Origin: Isoetes taiwanensis
Lineage: Eukaryota > Streptophyta > Lycopodiopsida > Isoetales > Isoetaceae
Reading direction: 5' to 3'
DNA: 64,000 nucleotides
NCBI GenBank assembly: GCA_021234155.1
Contig: JAJEKV010000059.1
Location: 8,562,779-8,626,778 of the forward strand
The notes below the pieces were generated by a model. The model ran no database searches. It was not told the DNA's origin and was given only the letters and a program-made list of their open reading frames with translations. Position numbers and translations under genes: made by a program. Positions 24,126 to 35,560 of the stretch are shown here, piece by piece (within the stretch, counting starts at the first letter, position 1; each line of letters opens with the position of its first letter).

Positions 24126-26166
24126 ATGGAAGAAGCGACGTCGTTGTCTCTAAGTCCTACACAACTGCGTTTTTTGTTTGCAATGGTTTTACTTGATCAG
24201 GCACCAGCGCTTGAAATATGGGACAGATTTCGAGTACTTATGAGTCGTGACTTACTAGATCAGTACTCAGACGATGAGGCAGTTGCATTTAACGAGTGCC
24301 TTCACCTGATTAACAACATATTAACGCAACATGGCACCAACATTATGGCCTTTGGCTTGGAATTACACTCTCGTCTAGCAAGAGATGTAATGCATGAATT
24401 AGCCGTATTTTCTGACCATATGACATACTTAAATACTGCAATGGAAATGTCAAGCATAATGAATGCTAATCAATCGGAAATATATAGTTATATACGAGAT
24501 GAACTAGAACAGCCTCAAAGTAGACAACCAATATTCGTAAATGGCAAGGCTGGCACGGGAAAAACTTTCGTCCTCAATTGCATATGCTTATTAATACGAG
24601 GAAACAAGAATATAGTGCTACCATGTGGCACAACAACACTCGCAGCTCTCCAATACCTGTGGGGCTTAATCCGCACATTCGCTTCCAAATCCCCTCATTG
24701 TAGAAAATAACACGTGTCTACATTCATTGCTAGAACGAGATTCGGGAGCAGCTCAACTTTTAGTGTAGCAAAGGCTATAATTTGGGACTAATTCCCAATG
24801 GCCAACAAAGCAAAGTTGATAGAAAGCGCCACAAACCTCGCTGCAAACAATTATGTGGAAACAATTTACCATTTGGGGAAAGCATTTTATAGGTTCCGAG
24901 ATTTTAGACAAATAGGACCCGGCCGTGAAAGGAGGAGGTAAACCGCCGCTATTAATGCATCCATAAAATCATCACCGCTATGGCAAACATTTCATGTCTT
25001 GAAGTTAGAACAACCAATACGAAAATGCGTGAGATCCCGAACTCATGCAAGATGTCGATAACATTGGGGAAAACTGAGGAGACAACAGCCTCTCTAGACA
25101 TATTCAATAATGACTATTGAAATTGCGTCATGCGTAAAAACTTTTGTACCCATCTGAAGTCTTGAGAAATCCAACTGAATGTGAGAACCGAGCATTTTTG
25201 TCGCCGATTAACAAGCATGCTACCAATTTCAATGAGCGTACACTGGACAAGGTTCCTAACCAAGGTAAGAGATACTATAGCCATGATCATATTAGAGAGC
25301 AAGACGAACCCATTCATGACCATCCCTATGCAACGTTAGATTTTTTGAATAACTTCACCCACTCTGGCATCCCCGACCATGAACTTTATCTCAAAGTAGG
25401 AGCAATATGCCACATTATGAAACGACTTGACACAGAAAAGGGCCTCTGAAAAATGCAAGAGTCATGATCACGTCAATGCATGACAGGTTTGTAATGGTAA
25501 AAGTGCTAGCAGCAGCAAATGATTGTATATACCCAATTTCGAGGACCGACTTTTTCTACCAACCAGAGAACAGGCCATGGACCATACACAGACGTCAACT
25601 ACCATTACGACTAGCATACTCCACCACCTTTAATAGCTGCCAGGGACTAACATTAGACCGGTCGTCCCTTGACCTCTGTATAAATGTATTTGCACACGCC
25701 GCAATTATACACAATAGCCACGCCAGATACCTAAGAGGCAAGACGTGCTAATCCTTTTATCTCCGTGAGAATACAACAAAGCTGCATCGCAAACGCCGCC
25801 TACAAGGAATTTCTCTCGCTGAAAAGGTACTCTTTCTCTACCCATTTTCTAAATAGGTGCATCCTCTTTATTCTTTTTTCGCAATAACATGGCCAAAACC
25901 ACTGGAAGTGAAAGATATGTTTTTTCCTCAATCGTCTTCTATGCAAGACACTACATTTATGAGAGTTGGAGTTTAGATAAAGTACGTTCTCTACTAATGG
26001 TTCTACTACTATCTATCTATCTATCCCCAGAAAAAGAAAAAGAAAAAAGAAACTCTCTTGCCCCGCCTCGTGATACCTTAAGAGACAAGACGTGCTAATC
26101 CTTTTATCTCCAGAGAATACAACAAAGCGTACTGAGAATGTCGTCTACAAGGAAATTCTCTACTGA
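24126..26166 (+). pseudogene. Helitron Pif1-like helicase part, frameshifted
   Basis: The opening frame 24126-24710 carries Walker A GKAGTGKT (about 24541-24564). After it the reading continues in other frames: GGLNPHIRFQIP, AKAIIWD..FPMANKAKLIE (Walker B region, with its DEAP equivalent broken), DFRQI, INASIKSSPLW, then RAFLSPINKHATNFNERTLD (25144-25449), GIPDHELYLKVGAI, and PWTIHRRQLPLRLAYSTTFN followed by SCQGLTLD (25464-25751). The order matches intact plant Helitron helicases. Part of the linker between Rep and helicase is missing around 24100. Confidence 0.85.
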
Positions 26167-26220
26167 AAAAGGTACTCTTTCTCTACCCATTTTCTAAATG
26201 GATACATCCTAGGTACGTTC
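25727..26220 (+). repeat. Duplication of the Helitron 3' coding end, offset 347 bp
   Basis: AGACGTGCTAATCCTTTTAT occurs at 25741 and 26088, followed in both by a GAGAATACAACAAAGC block and a TACTCTTTCTCTACCCATTT block. The second copy keeps the better reading of the helicase C-terminus. Confidence 0.85.
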
Positions 26221-26358
26221 TCTACTAATGTTTTTCCTGTAAGAAAAAGAAAAGGAAAAAAAGGAACTTTCTCTTGCCTGCCCGTATGATAGATGGCCTG
26301 CTGTTCAATTACCATGGGTTACCCCTCATCCATTTCTATGACGTTAAATGAAAACAAT

Positions 26359-26590
26359 GTCCATTGCGATGGAAGCCTAGTGGTCAAGCCATTGATGTTG
26401 GGTGACCCCCCATTTAGGCTCAAAACCCACCGACGTGATTGATTGAGTGGTGCATTAAAAAAAAAAAAAAAAAAAAAAGAGAGAGAGAGAGAGATGTTCA
26501 TCGCGGTGAAAGTCTAGTGGTCAAGCCATTGGTTATGGGCTTACCCCACCCGTGCCCAAAACCCACCGGACACATCATCGGATGATTACA
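26359..26590 (+). mobile_element. Two tandem SINE-like copies
   Basis: Copy 1 (26359-26478) and copy 2 (about 26496-26590) share the words AGTGGTCAAGCCATTG, close to a tRNA A-box, and CAAAACCCACCG in place of a B-box. Copy 1 ends in a run of about 22 A, then a GA microsatellite. This layout fits tRNA-derived SINEs; a further relative with a better B-box word (GGGTTCAACTCCCG) lies at about 26640-26722. A Pol III terminator is not evident. Confidence 0.45.
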
Positions 26591-26812
26591 AATAATGACA
26601 AAAAATGAAAGAAATCCAAATCATAGCAGTCTAATGGTGGGAATCTCGTGGTCATCGATCATAGCACCCATCTATCATACGGGCACAGAACACACGGTAA
26701 TAATACGGGTTCAACTCCCGAATGTTCTCTAATTGTGTTCTTAAATTGATACATACAACTTTAGCAGTTCTAGCATCCCTGGAACTCACACCAAGTGAAT
26801 AAAGAGAAATGT

Positions 26813-26836
26813 TCGCGGCGGCCTTGGCCGCCGCGA
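26813..26836. other. Perfect GC-rich hairpin
   Basis: Eleven-base arms (TCGCGGCGGCC and its complement) around a TT loop in otherwise AT-rich DNA. Helitron 3' ends carry such hairpins, but no CTRR follows within 15 nt, so this is not called a terminus. Confidence 0.6.
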
Positions 26837-26839
26837 TAA

Positions 26840-27445
26840 ATTTCTTGTATATGTTATTTTAACTACTGTGCATGCTCCCCTTTTCTTCGTAGCTTATTCA
26901 GGCAGTTTACCGGCTTTCATATTGCTAAATAGGCGAATATAACGGATTCCTTGTTAAAGTGGTCAAGGAGAGAGCAGAGGGATTTTTACATCAGGTATGG
27001 AACTTCTTTATTTTCTTGATTTGTTCTCTTCTGTTTTTTCCTTGGGTTCTGTCTCATCATCTTGGCTCCACTTCTTAGATCAAGGCATAGGATCGTTGTC
27101 CTGGACGTTTTTATTAAGGTCAGAGGAGTTGTAATAGAACATTTAGAAAATAACGTAATATTAGATCATCAACAGGACCAAGTCTAAAATGGTAAGAGAC
27201 ATAGTTTTAAACTGTTTGTTGGGTTTTATAATCACGTTAAGATCATTGGAATGAAAAGTAAAGTTTTTTCACAAGCTTGAACAATAAGTTTTTTAAGGTT
27301 TCTTGAAGGTTATATTCTTCTGTGTGTATAAAAATGCATTGTCAGGATCAACGCACATAATATACAGCCTATAGTACACTTCACATTAGGTATGTGTATA
27401 TGGTTTTCTTAAGATCAAGGAATTGTTATGCTAGCGATGCCTAAA
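26840..27445. other. Spacer
   Basis: AT-rich, nothing recognised. Confidence 0.4.
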
Positions 27446-27950
27446 CCTCAATAGATTTAATAGAAACTGCAGTTAAGTCTGACAGTTCTTTATGGAGTAA
27501 TGCCAGATCAAATTGAGAGAACTTGCTTTCTAACTACAGTCTATCATTTTCAGGAATTAATTTAACGTACTTTGGAGAGTGCACAAGAAACCTTTTTAAG
27601 TTTAGTGGAGGAAGTTCAAGTTAGGTAACAAGCACTTTCATCCATTATTGCCCTTATATTATTTTGTGGAAGCAAGACAATATCCTACATCATGCCTGGA
27701 CCTCAATAGATTTAATAGAAATTGCAGTTAAGTCTGAGTTCCTTATGGAGTAATGCCAGATCAAGTTGAGAGAACTTGCTTTTTAACTACAGTCTATCAT
27801 TTTCAGGAATCAATTTAACGTACTTTGGAGAATGCACAAGAAACCTTTTTAAGTTTAGTGGAGGAAGTTCAAGTTAGGTAACGAGCACTTTCATTTATTA
27901 TTGCCCTTATATTATTTTGTGGAAGCAAGACAATATCCTACATCACACAG
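27446..27950. repeat. 255-bp tandem duplication
   Basis: Two copies starting CCTCAATAGATTTAATAGAA at 27446 and 27701, running to GGAAGCAAGACAATATCC in both. Divergence by eye is only a few percent. Confidence 0.92.
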
Positions 27951-29955
27951 ATAGGATAATCCAAATGTATTCATGGGATATCCAGATGATGCTTATGATG
28001 CAAAGCTTCTTAGAAATTCTGGACATGCAAGCTATTGAAACATTAAGGAACTTTGAATATCAACAAATCCTGCAGTTGGTCCTTTGTCCTTGCTTTGCAT
28101 GGATTGAAGTTCCATGATGTCCTTGTGGTTCATGTCACATACAGTAGACATATATAAATTCTAATGTTTTTCATTGTTTTGCAAATAAAAAGCCATGTCA
28201 GAGCAGTATCTGGTGTTTTGTCATCAGGGCAATATCTGGTGGTCGCCTTGTATTTTGTTCAGATTTCATCTTCTGTTTCAGGCTGCGATAGTTTCCATGT
28301 AGTATTTATTTTGCATAATTCCACCTTCTAGAAAACATGCTTTTGTGACAATCTGTTGATTTTTGGCCATTAGCATTGCAGCTAATTCTTAATGCTGCTT
28401 CATTGTCTCTCTGTCCCAGCCAGATAATTCTCAATGCCACTTCATTGTCTTTTTTTTTTTGGGTTGGTTGTTACTGCACTTGCTCTTGCATACAGATCTT
28501 TGGATCTGTTCTCTTACATATGTTTCTTCCGTTTGTGCAAGTTCTTGAAAATGTTTATTGGTCTTGGAAATGGGGTATTGGATCTCTTATCGTTTGTGCC
28601 TCTGTACCTCCAGTTGTGTTACCCATTGCTCACTGTGGTTTTGAAAAGCTTGCCTTTTATTAAGAACTTTATGCAGGCTGTTCAACTTGAGAATCATGTC
28701 AGTTATGTAGCAAGAAAGAGGGATGCTGGCTGAGAGCATTGTTACAGTTACTATTAGCATTTTCTTGATTCATTGTTTATGATGAAGCTTAGGATTTCTC
28801 ACAGGCCTGTATTTTTAATGTTAAAAGACATAGTTTCTATTTGCTGAGCAAGTACTGTTTTTGGCTTAATTACATCTTGACCATCTGCATAACAAAATGT
28901 GGTATGGGATCTCTGAGTGAATGGTTAATTAGTCGACAATTTCTTCAATGTTTGGCTTAGATTATGTGGCTTGATGAAGCACTATAAACAGAAAACCATA
29001 TGCAGGCAAGCATAATGATGCTATTTGGGGTTTTTCTATTGTCAATGGCTTTTCAAAATGCAATTTGCTAGAGTGACAACATTTGACCATGTCTATTTCA
29101 TTCTAGGATAACCTAGAAATGTCCCACGTCTTAATCTTTAACCAATGAATTACAGATGAAAACTAGTAAGCATAATAAATGGTTGCTCTGTTCTGCTCAA
29201 GCCAATGCATAAATCCATTGTCAAACCATTTTGGTTTTATTGAAGTCCCCAGTCAACTCCTATCCATGCATCTGCTATCTACAATCTGAATAAACACAAC
29301 AGAACCTGAATACCAAAAGTCTACAATCAGGCAACATATCTGAAATGAGTCCCCTCATCCACTTATCCTGAAGGTTAATGTAACCTTTTGAAAGAGTATG
29401 ATGAAGCGTTATATGTATTTGATTCAAGTGGTAAATTCTATTAGCTGGAACGTGATATCAATGCAAGACTATCTTACAGAATTTCGAAGAGCATTCATGC
29501 AGTGCCTAATAGACTTACCGCTGGCTGCTTTTGAATTGAACATATCATATTAGAATTCAGAAATATGGAACAGCAGAAGCAAGCGAGAAGAGAGTAAGGT
29601 GAAAATCAAATTGAAAAGATCCAAACCGACAAACATAAACTCCAGCAAGAAGTTCAAGAAGGGTGCAACATAAAATGCTCAAGTTTTGATTTTGTTCATA
29701 AAGGTTTCATGCTTAATAGTTTTGATTATGCTTCAGGGATGTAAGGTTTCATGTTAGTGTTTGCCTTGTGCCTATGGTCAAACTGATGTGGTTTTGTTGG
29801 TAACATTAAGTACTAGGTAATTGATAACCAATATGGTTTTATGCCTTGTAAAACCATGAGGTGGCCGACGAGTGGTGACCAAGCGTAATGCATAGTTGGG
29901 GTGCAATTACGTCGATAAAGAAAGAAGCCACAATGACGATAAACCCTAAACCTTT
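27951..29955. other. Spacer
   Basis: No gene supported. The overlapping plus-strand frames at 28376-28733 encode hydrophobic Cys/Leu/Phe-rich peptides without a known motif and are probably chance. Confidence 0.4.
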
Positions 29956-29959
29956 TATA

Positions 29960-30412
29960 CCCAATTTTTTGGAAAACCTCCCCTAGTTTCTTTGGAAAGT
30001 TGGGGAGGTTTCCATAGAATATTAAAAAAAAAAAAATTGAAATTAATTTGCGCAACCACAGAGGTGGACGGTGCGTCTCATTAAGAGGCTTCTTTTTATT
30101 TTTATTTTCATTTTTATGGAAACCTCCCCCATTTTCCGTGGAAACCTCAGGGAAGGTTTCCTTGGAAAGATGGGGAGGTTTTCATGGAAAGATGGGGAGG
30201 TTTCCATTGGATGGGGAGGTTTCCATGGAAACCTCCCCTATTTTCTAATTGGAAACCTCCCCAAGTCATATATGAAAAGTTGGGGAGGTTTCCACGGAAA
30301 GATGGGAAGGTTTCCATGGAGACCTTCGTTTGGGGAGGTTTTCATGGGGGAGATTTCCAGGGAAAGTTGGGGAGGTTTCCATGGTTGGGGAGGTTTCCAT
30401 TGAAGTCCAAAT
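29960..30412. repeat. GGGGAGGTTTCC repeat array
   Basis: At least a dozen copies of TTGGGGAGGTTTCCATGGAAA-like units of about 20 bp and their reverse complements, separated at about 30030-30100 by A/T-rich sequence. TTTCCATGGAAA is itself palindromic, so the array can fold into many small hairpins. The overlapping plus-strand frames (GRFPWK, GGFHG words) are the repeat translated. Related to the cluster at 10.0 kb. Confidence 0.85.
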
Positions 30413-31195
30413 CGGGCGCAGACAAAACAGGTTCACACCATCAGGTTAATTTAAGCTAAATTTTAAATTAAGGAATTGGTAGTTATGTTAATTCTACAAT
30501 TGGTTCATACATGCGGTTATATTAGCTGATAACACAATGGACTCAGTTAAATCCATGTTCACACTCAGTCTGTTATATTAAACTTCTAACATAACAGATT
30601 CTGTTAAATTTTGCATTCACTTTTTGTTCGTTATGTTAACTCTTAACTAACGGATTCCATTAAATTGGAGTTAACACCAAGGTATTATGTTAACACTTAA
30701 TATAATGGATTTTATTGATTCATACGTCCTAATTTTGTTAATTATCTATGCATGCTCTAAGCATTATATGGACTTCTATGTTAATGGGTTTCATTAAGTT
30801 TATGTGTCGTGAATCCTCTGTTTGAGAAACTTGTTTGGCATCTTCCTCCTGTAACAAACAACGTATCAATTAAAATGGGAGGAGATAAAACTGAAGTCCA
30901 ACTATAACGTTACCAACCCACATTACTTAAATTGAAGCAGGCTATGAAACTTTGCAACGGGATGGCTTGAAACAGATAAGAGCAGTTTATCAAAGTTTAA
31001 AAGAAATGCATCCCTGCGATAAGTAGTCGGATTGGCATTTGTTCTGTTCATGTTCAACTCTACTTGCAAGTTGCAAGTATCTTGTTTCACTCAAGATGGT
31101 GATCTACAACTGGACCGCACCAGCCATCCATACATATACCTCGTCATAAAGGTTTTGGCATCAGTAGAATAAAAGTAGGTAGTTGTAGGTTGTTC
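30413..31195. other. Spacer with repeated GTTAT/TTAATATAAC words
   Basis: Imperfect repetition of words such as AACGGATTCYRTTAAATT and TATGTTAACTCTTAA (about 30490-30800). No gene seen. Confidence 0.35.
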
Positions 31196-31199
31196 AGAC

Positions 31200-31862
31200 A
31201 AATGTTTTAACACATTGTTCTTGATGATAATTGAACCAAGTGGCATGTACAAAATTAATAATATGGAACAGAACGAAGGTACTCTCATCTATGAAAAATA
31301 TTATGTTCACAGATTTTGTCCAGATGTATCTGCACTTTGTCCCTTATGTGCACAGAGGGACGAGGCAATTGAGCATTGCTTCTTCCTATGTAGACATGTC
31401 AGACATGCTTGATTGTGGCTTCAAGGCCTCTTTCATTGCAATTTGAATAGACAGCAGGTGTTATTAGCAGTCTATCCAAGTAGTTGGGATAATTTGGCAA
31501 AAAGAGCGTTTCATTTGGCTTCTGCATGGATCATTTGGTCCATTTGGAAAAGAAGGAACCTTCTCATATTCAAAGGTCTTGCTTGTTCAGATGCACAGAT
31601 CCTTCTTGATGCCCAACAACGAATTGTCAAAGCATTCAGGCGCTCATCAATTGCTAATGAGGTGAAGAGCCGTATTTGGGAGCACTATCTTCAGATTCAT
31701 ACTTACTTATGAGTTTTTGCTTGCTCTTTATATTGTTTAGATGTTGTATTTGAGTGGGGTGGTTTTGCTCTGGTGGACATTCTCTCCACTGAGTTATTAG
31801 TTCCTATTGTACTCTGTAACTTTCTCTGGATAATAAAGGCTCAAGTCCTTCAAAAAAAAAAA
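31200..31862 (+). mobile_element. LINE 3' end (reverse-transcriptase zinc-binding region and A-tail)
   Basis: The frame 31215-31712 encodes the zinc-binding domain at the C-terminus of plant L1-type LINE ORF2: CPLCAQRDEAIEHCFFLC (about 31340-31390), then a stop in place of a Trp codon (TGA at about 31411), then LWLQGLF, ASAWIIWSIWKRRNLLIFKG and a helical tail to 31712. A non-coding 3' part ends in AATAAAGGCTC and a run of A at about 31850-31862. The reverse transcriptase itself is missing here: 5'-truncated copy. Confidence 0.8.
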
Positions 31863-31869
31863 ATCAGAA

Positions 31870-34299
31870 AAACAGAAATGCAAAGTCCAACAAAAGTCCA
31901 ACAGAGTCCTCGATTACTTTGTCCTTTATAGCCACTTACTGGTCCCCTAATACTAGACTTGCCAATTACTACAAATTACTCGGAATTATACTAGGCATGT
32001 TCTCTGCAGAACATGGGTTTAGATTGAAGGGCAGCAAATGAAACAAGCATATCAAGCAAGGAAGGACTGATCAAGCAAGGAACTATAAAACTAAAGCATA
32101 CAGATCAATTCAGGTCTATATTCTCTCATATCCGTAGATGTACCAGTAGAGTGCATTGTTCTCAAGTTGTTATTGGCAGTTACATGAGCAACATTTTGAT
32201 TACAATAGATCATAGCACCATTGCTCTGATGAACATGGGACTGGCTTGCTGATAAGCTCAACAAGGATCATCTAGACTATTCTTGCAATCCTTTATTTTT
32301 TGGGTGCTCACTTAGAAACCAGTTGATTATGAAGCTGATATACATATCTAGATTCTTGTGTGGATGAAAACCTTGTATTAGAAGAATAGTCCAGTTGTGC
32401 CCTCTTTTATTCTATGTATTGCATGATCATAAAATAGCTTCCCTGCCATATGTACTAAGGTTAACCCTAGCTTTTGAATGCTAGTTACAGTTCTTTATAA
32501 GAAAGTAGCGAATAATGCACAGGATCAATATTTAGCAGAGCTTAATATGACTTGTTAGAATAATCGGATAGTGCCAAGATAAAGGATCTCTATCATGACT
32601 AAATGCCAAATGGAGGCCCTTCTATTTCTATTTTGGAGTAACATGCAGCCCAAGAAAGGTAATATTTGCAAGACACAAAAGCTAACAATAAATTTTGATT
32701 ACAAATGAATCTAACATGTTCCTGTCGAAGTAGGTTCGGGCTCACAACAGTTTTTTGGTGGCAGACGATGGCACACCTGCTGAGGAGCCCTTCTTAGAGC
32801 CATCTATCACCTCGAGGTCTTACATCGAGCTCTCTCATCCAGGTCTCCCACCATCGATCTCCATAGCTCGATGAGCTCGACGAGCTCGACGAATTTAACC
32901 AAATCTAGTCGTGCTCAACAGCATAGGTTAAATATAAAGGTCAAAATTTTTGTAGTTAACAATTCAGTTAAAATTTTAACCTAACCAAAACATGTCTAAA
33001 CAGGGGTTAAAGTAAATTTTAAGCTGTCAAACCATTAAAATTTAACCCCTCCCAAACTTTAATGGAAATCCTAACAGATTCGTATATGAACCTCAGTTAA
33101 ATTAATTTTTTTAATTTGATGAAATTTAAAGTGTGAACCTGCCCTTAGACGCACAAACTACACTAGGCTCGCAGCTTAAACGGGAAAACATACTGTAAAC
33201 ATCAGGCAATAAATAAAACATTGATCCTTTTTTATAATAGGTTACATCTTGCAGTCCACTTTTTGCTGCTGGTGGTGCACGGCTTACTGATGGCGCAGCT
33301 CAGGGCATACAAACTGGTACTTTGGTGGCGCGGTCGGTGCCATGAAGCTGCCATAACTCTGCTTCATCGCTCATAGCATCGATGGATATCATCAGCTATG
33401 GTATGGCCTTTGCCATTTGATGGTAGTGGCTACATTTTAAAGCATTTTATCCGTCCATTTCTTCTTCGATTCTACATCTCTAATCCACAGTTTTGTTTTT
33501 CCTCCCTTGCATGGCCTAAACAGAGTCCATAATCTTCGAATAGAGTTTGAGAGCTTTACTGGGATGGAATGGATCATGAGAAAGCCTATGAAGGCACTGA
33601 AGCAACAAATACCCTGTTACCTAAAGGGCAGATGTCTAGTTCTAGTATACCATATTGGAACATTTCAAGAAACTCAGAAAATGAAGTGTCATGCCTATGA
33701 AAAGAATTATCCATCAACTGGATTACTACTAGTTTTAAAGTTACCTGTAAACCTAAGAAATCTAGCCTTCGTTTCCTTTATGTTGTCTTCACAGCAAATC
33801 TCAGCTAATGTTCTTCTAGCTTATTGGTATCCATTAAGTGGATATATAAAAGATTTATATGGTTTTCACCGCGGATCCATCTAATGTTCTTCCCATAAGC
33901 TTGTTGGTGCCAATTAAATAGATGTATGAGAGTGATACAAATGGGGCATGATTATGATTTGATGTTGCCTAATTTAATTCGTAAGGACTTTGTTGCCCGA
34001 CAATTTTAGATCATCGTCCTCGATTTATTGATCCTTCGAATTTTCCTTCATGTAAACCTTCCTTGAACAATTTTTAAATTGAATAATCAAGATGGTGTTT
34101 TGACCTATAATTCCTTGTTCAATGTCGTCTGAGTTTGGGAATCTATACCACCTCACTATAGTGTGATTCAAGTGGAGGCATTACAATGACATTAGCAATT
34201 TGCAAAGGTTCGGGATAATGATCAAGCATAAGAAACCTTGTTGAAATATTAAGAATTGGAGTCCCTTCGGTTATATGGCGACAATTTTGATTGAGAATT
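31870..34299. other. Spacer
   Basis: AT-rich with a small GC-richer stretch at about 32740-32900 containing CGAGCTCGACGAGCTCGACGA. The 125-codon frame at 33507-33884 has no recognised motif. Confidence 0.35.
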
Positions 34300-35560
34300 T
34301 CAGTTAGTGGAAGAAATAAAAGTTCAGTTAAACAACGGATGTTGGACTTGCTTTGTTGAAGATAGTGATAGGTGTAATAAGTATTTCTTTCAAGTTGCTC
34401 CTTTGAAGCGTCAATGGACAACATTCATGCCTTTGATGATTGAAGGACAAGCTGTTGCAGAGTCTTTAGAATTTAAGAATTTATTAGCTTCTTATTTTCA
34501 AAAACTTTTTTAGAAGAAGCAAGATCTTCCACTTCAACAAGAAGGCATACATCTTATTATATACAAAAAGCAACGTATCATTTCACATGATCAATGAAAT
34601 CAAATGGATACCATTCTTTGGAAGACTTATTTTGATGTAGTTTTTCTATGGCTAAGAAAAAGTGTCTATGCTTAGATGGTATTCCAACTGAACTTTTTTA
34701 TAAGTGTTGGTCATGGACAAGTCCTTAAGTCGTAGCTGTTTAACATGATCTTCTTCATACTCATGAATTGGATTAGGTGTTGAACACTGAAGTGATCACA
34801 ATAACCTTCAAAGTTAAAGAAACCAAGGTGATTATTCTATCATTTTGTTGTAGGGTATAAAATAGTACTATTTTTTGCCATTTGGCTAAATTTGGGCTTG
34901 ACTATTAGGTTTTTGGCAATTTCTAATATGAGACAAATCTCAAAAATCTGAAAAGTTTTGCCAAATATAAATGAGACTCTCGAATATTTTAAAAGATTCG
35001 CCAAAGTATCAATACTTTTTCAAGGTAATTTTTTTTTTTTATTTTAGCCATATTTTAGTAGTTTTAGTTCAAGCTTTACAAATATTTGATAAAATTCTGA
35101 AACCTCTTATAAGAATAGAATAGAATAGAATAGATTTTTTAACGTCCACGGAGATTTGGCTAATTTATTGTTTATTTTCTTAGAGACTCTAACCAAAAGA
35201 TATTTAGGAAATTAGAGGAATTTTATGCAACTATAATGAAACCAAATTCATGCTTTAAGAGCAAGAAGTTTCTTAATTTATATCATGCTTTATTATCCTC
35301 AATATATAAGATTTACAAATGCTTATGCTAAAAAGCTTATTTTAAGAGAGGGCATAAATTGTGCTCAATCCGGTTTCTTGCCTGGAAGACATATCCTGAA
35401 TAATGTTGCTGCAACATACGAGGGAGTTTATTGGGTAAGATGAATGCAATAACAATTAATATACTTGAAATTGGATCTTGCGAGATTCTCTTGCGCTGAT
35501 TGTGCAAAGACTAGGTTTTGGCAATCAATTTTTTGAATTCGTCTTGAATGCTTGTTGCCA
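34300..35560 (+). mobile_element. Degraded LINE reverse transcriptase with an internal insertion
   Basis: Successive RT segments in mixed frames: WTCFVEDSDRCNKYFFQ and FKNLLASYFQKLF (34307-34513), LDGIPTELFYKCW (about 34670-34710), LNTEVITITFKV (about 34780-34815), then SGFLPGRHILNNVAATYEG (about 35367-35423), and LKLDLARFSCAD (about 35465-35500). The order is that of L1-type RT. The gap between the fourth and fifth segments is about 400 bp longer than expected, so other DNA may be inserted at about 34850-35270. No catalytic YxDD was seen. Confidence 0.7.

Larger units (their letters stand above)
21361..26166 (+). mobile_element. Decayed autonomous Helitron (Rep-helicase)
   Basis: Rolling-circle transposon coding region, read through several frames: Rep/HUH nuclease followed by a Pif1-like helicase, the standard plant Helitron order. 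It ends in the C-terminal signature VLILLSPENTTK...NVVYKEILY (about 26090-26166). A 5' TC terminus and a 3' hairpin-CTRR end could not be placed, so the true limits are unknown. The 3' coding end is duplicated with an offset of 347 bp. At least one nonsense change and several frameshifts make it non-functional. Confidence 0.85.

Noticed and set aside
28376-28733. Two overlapping hydrophobic plus-strand frames as a small membrane protein gene
   Set aside because: The same DNA is open in two frames with similar Leu/Phe/Cys bias, which fits T-rich composition rather than selection for coding.
30048-30459. Overlapping plus-strand frames with GRFPWK and GGFHG words
   Set aside because: Translation of the GGGGAGGTTTCC array in three frames, with no independent coding signal.
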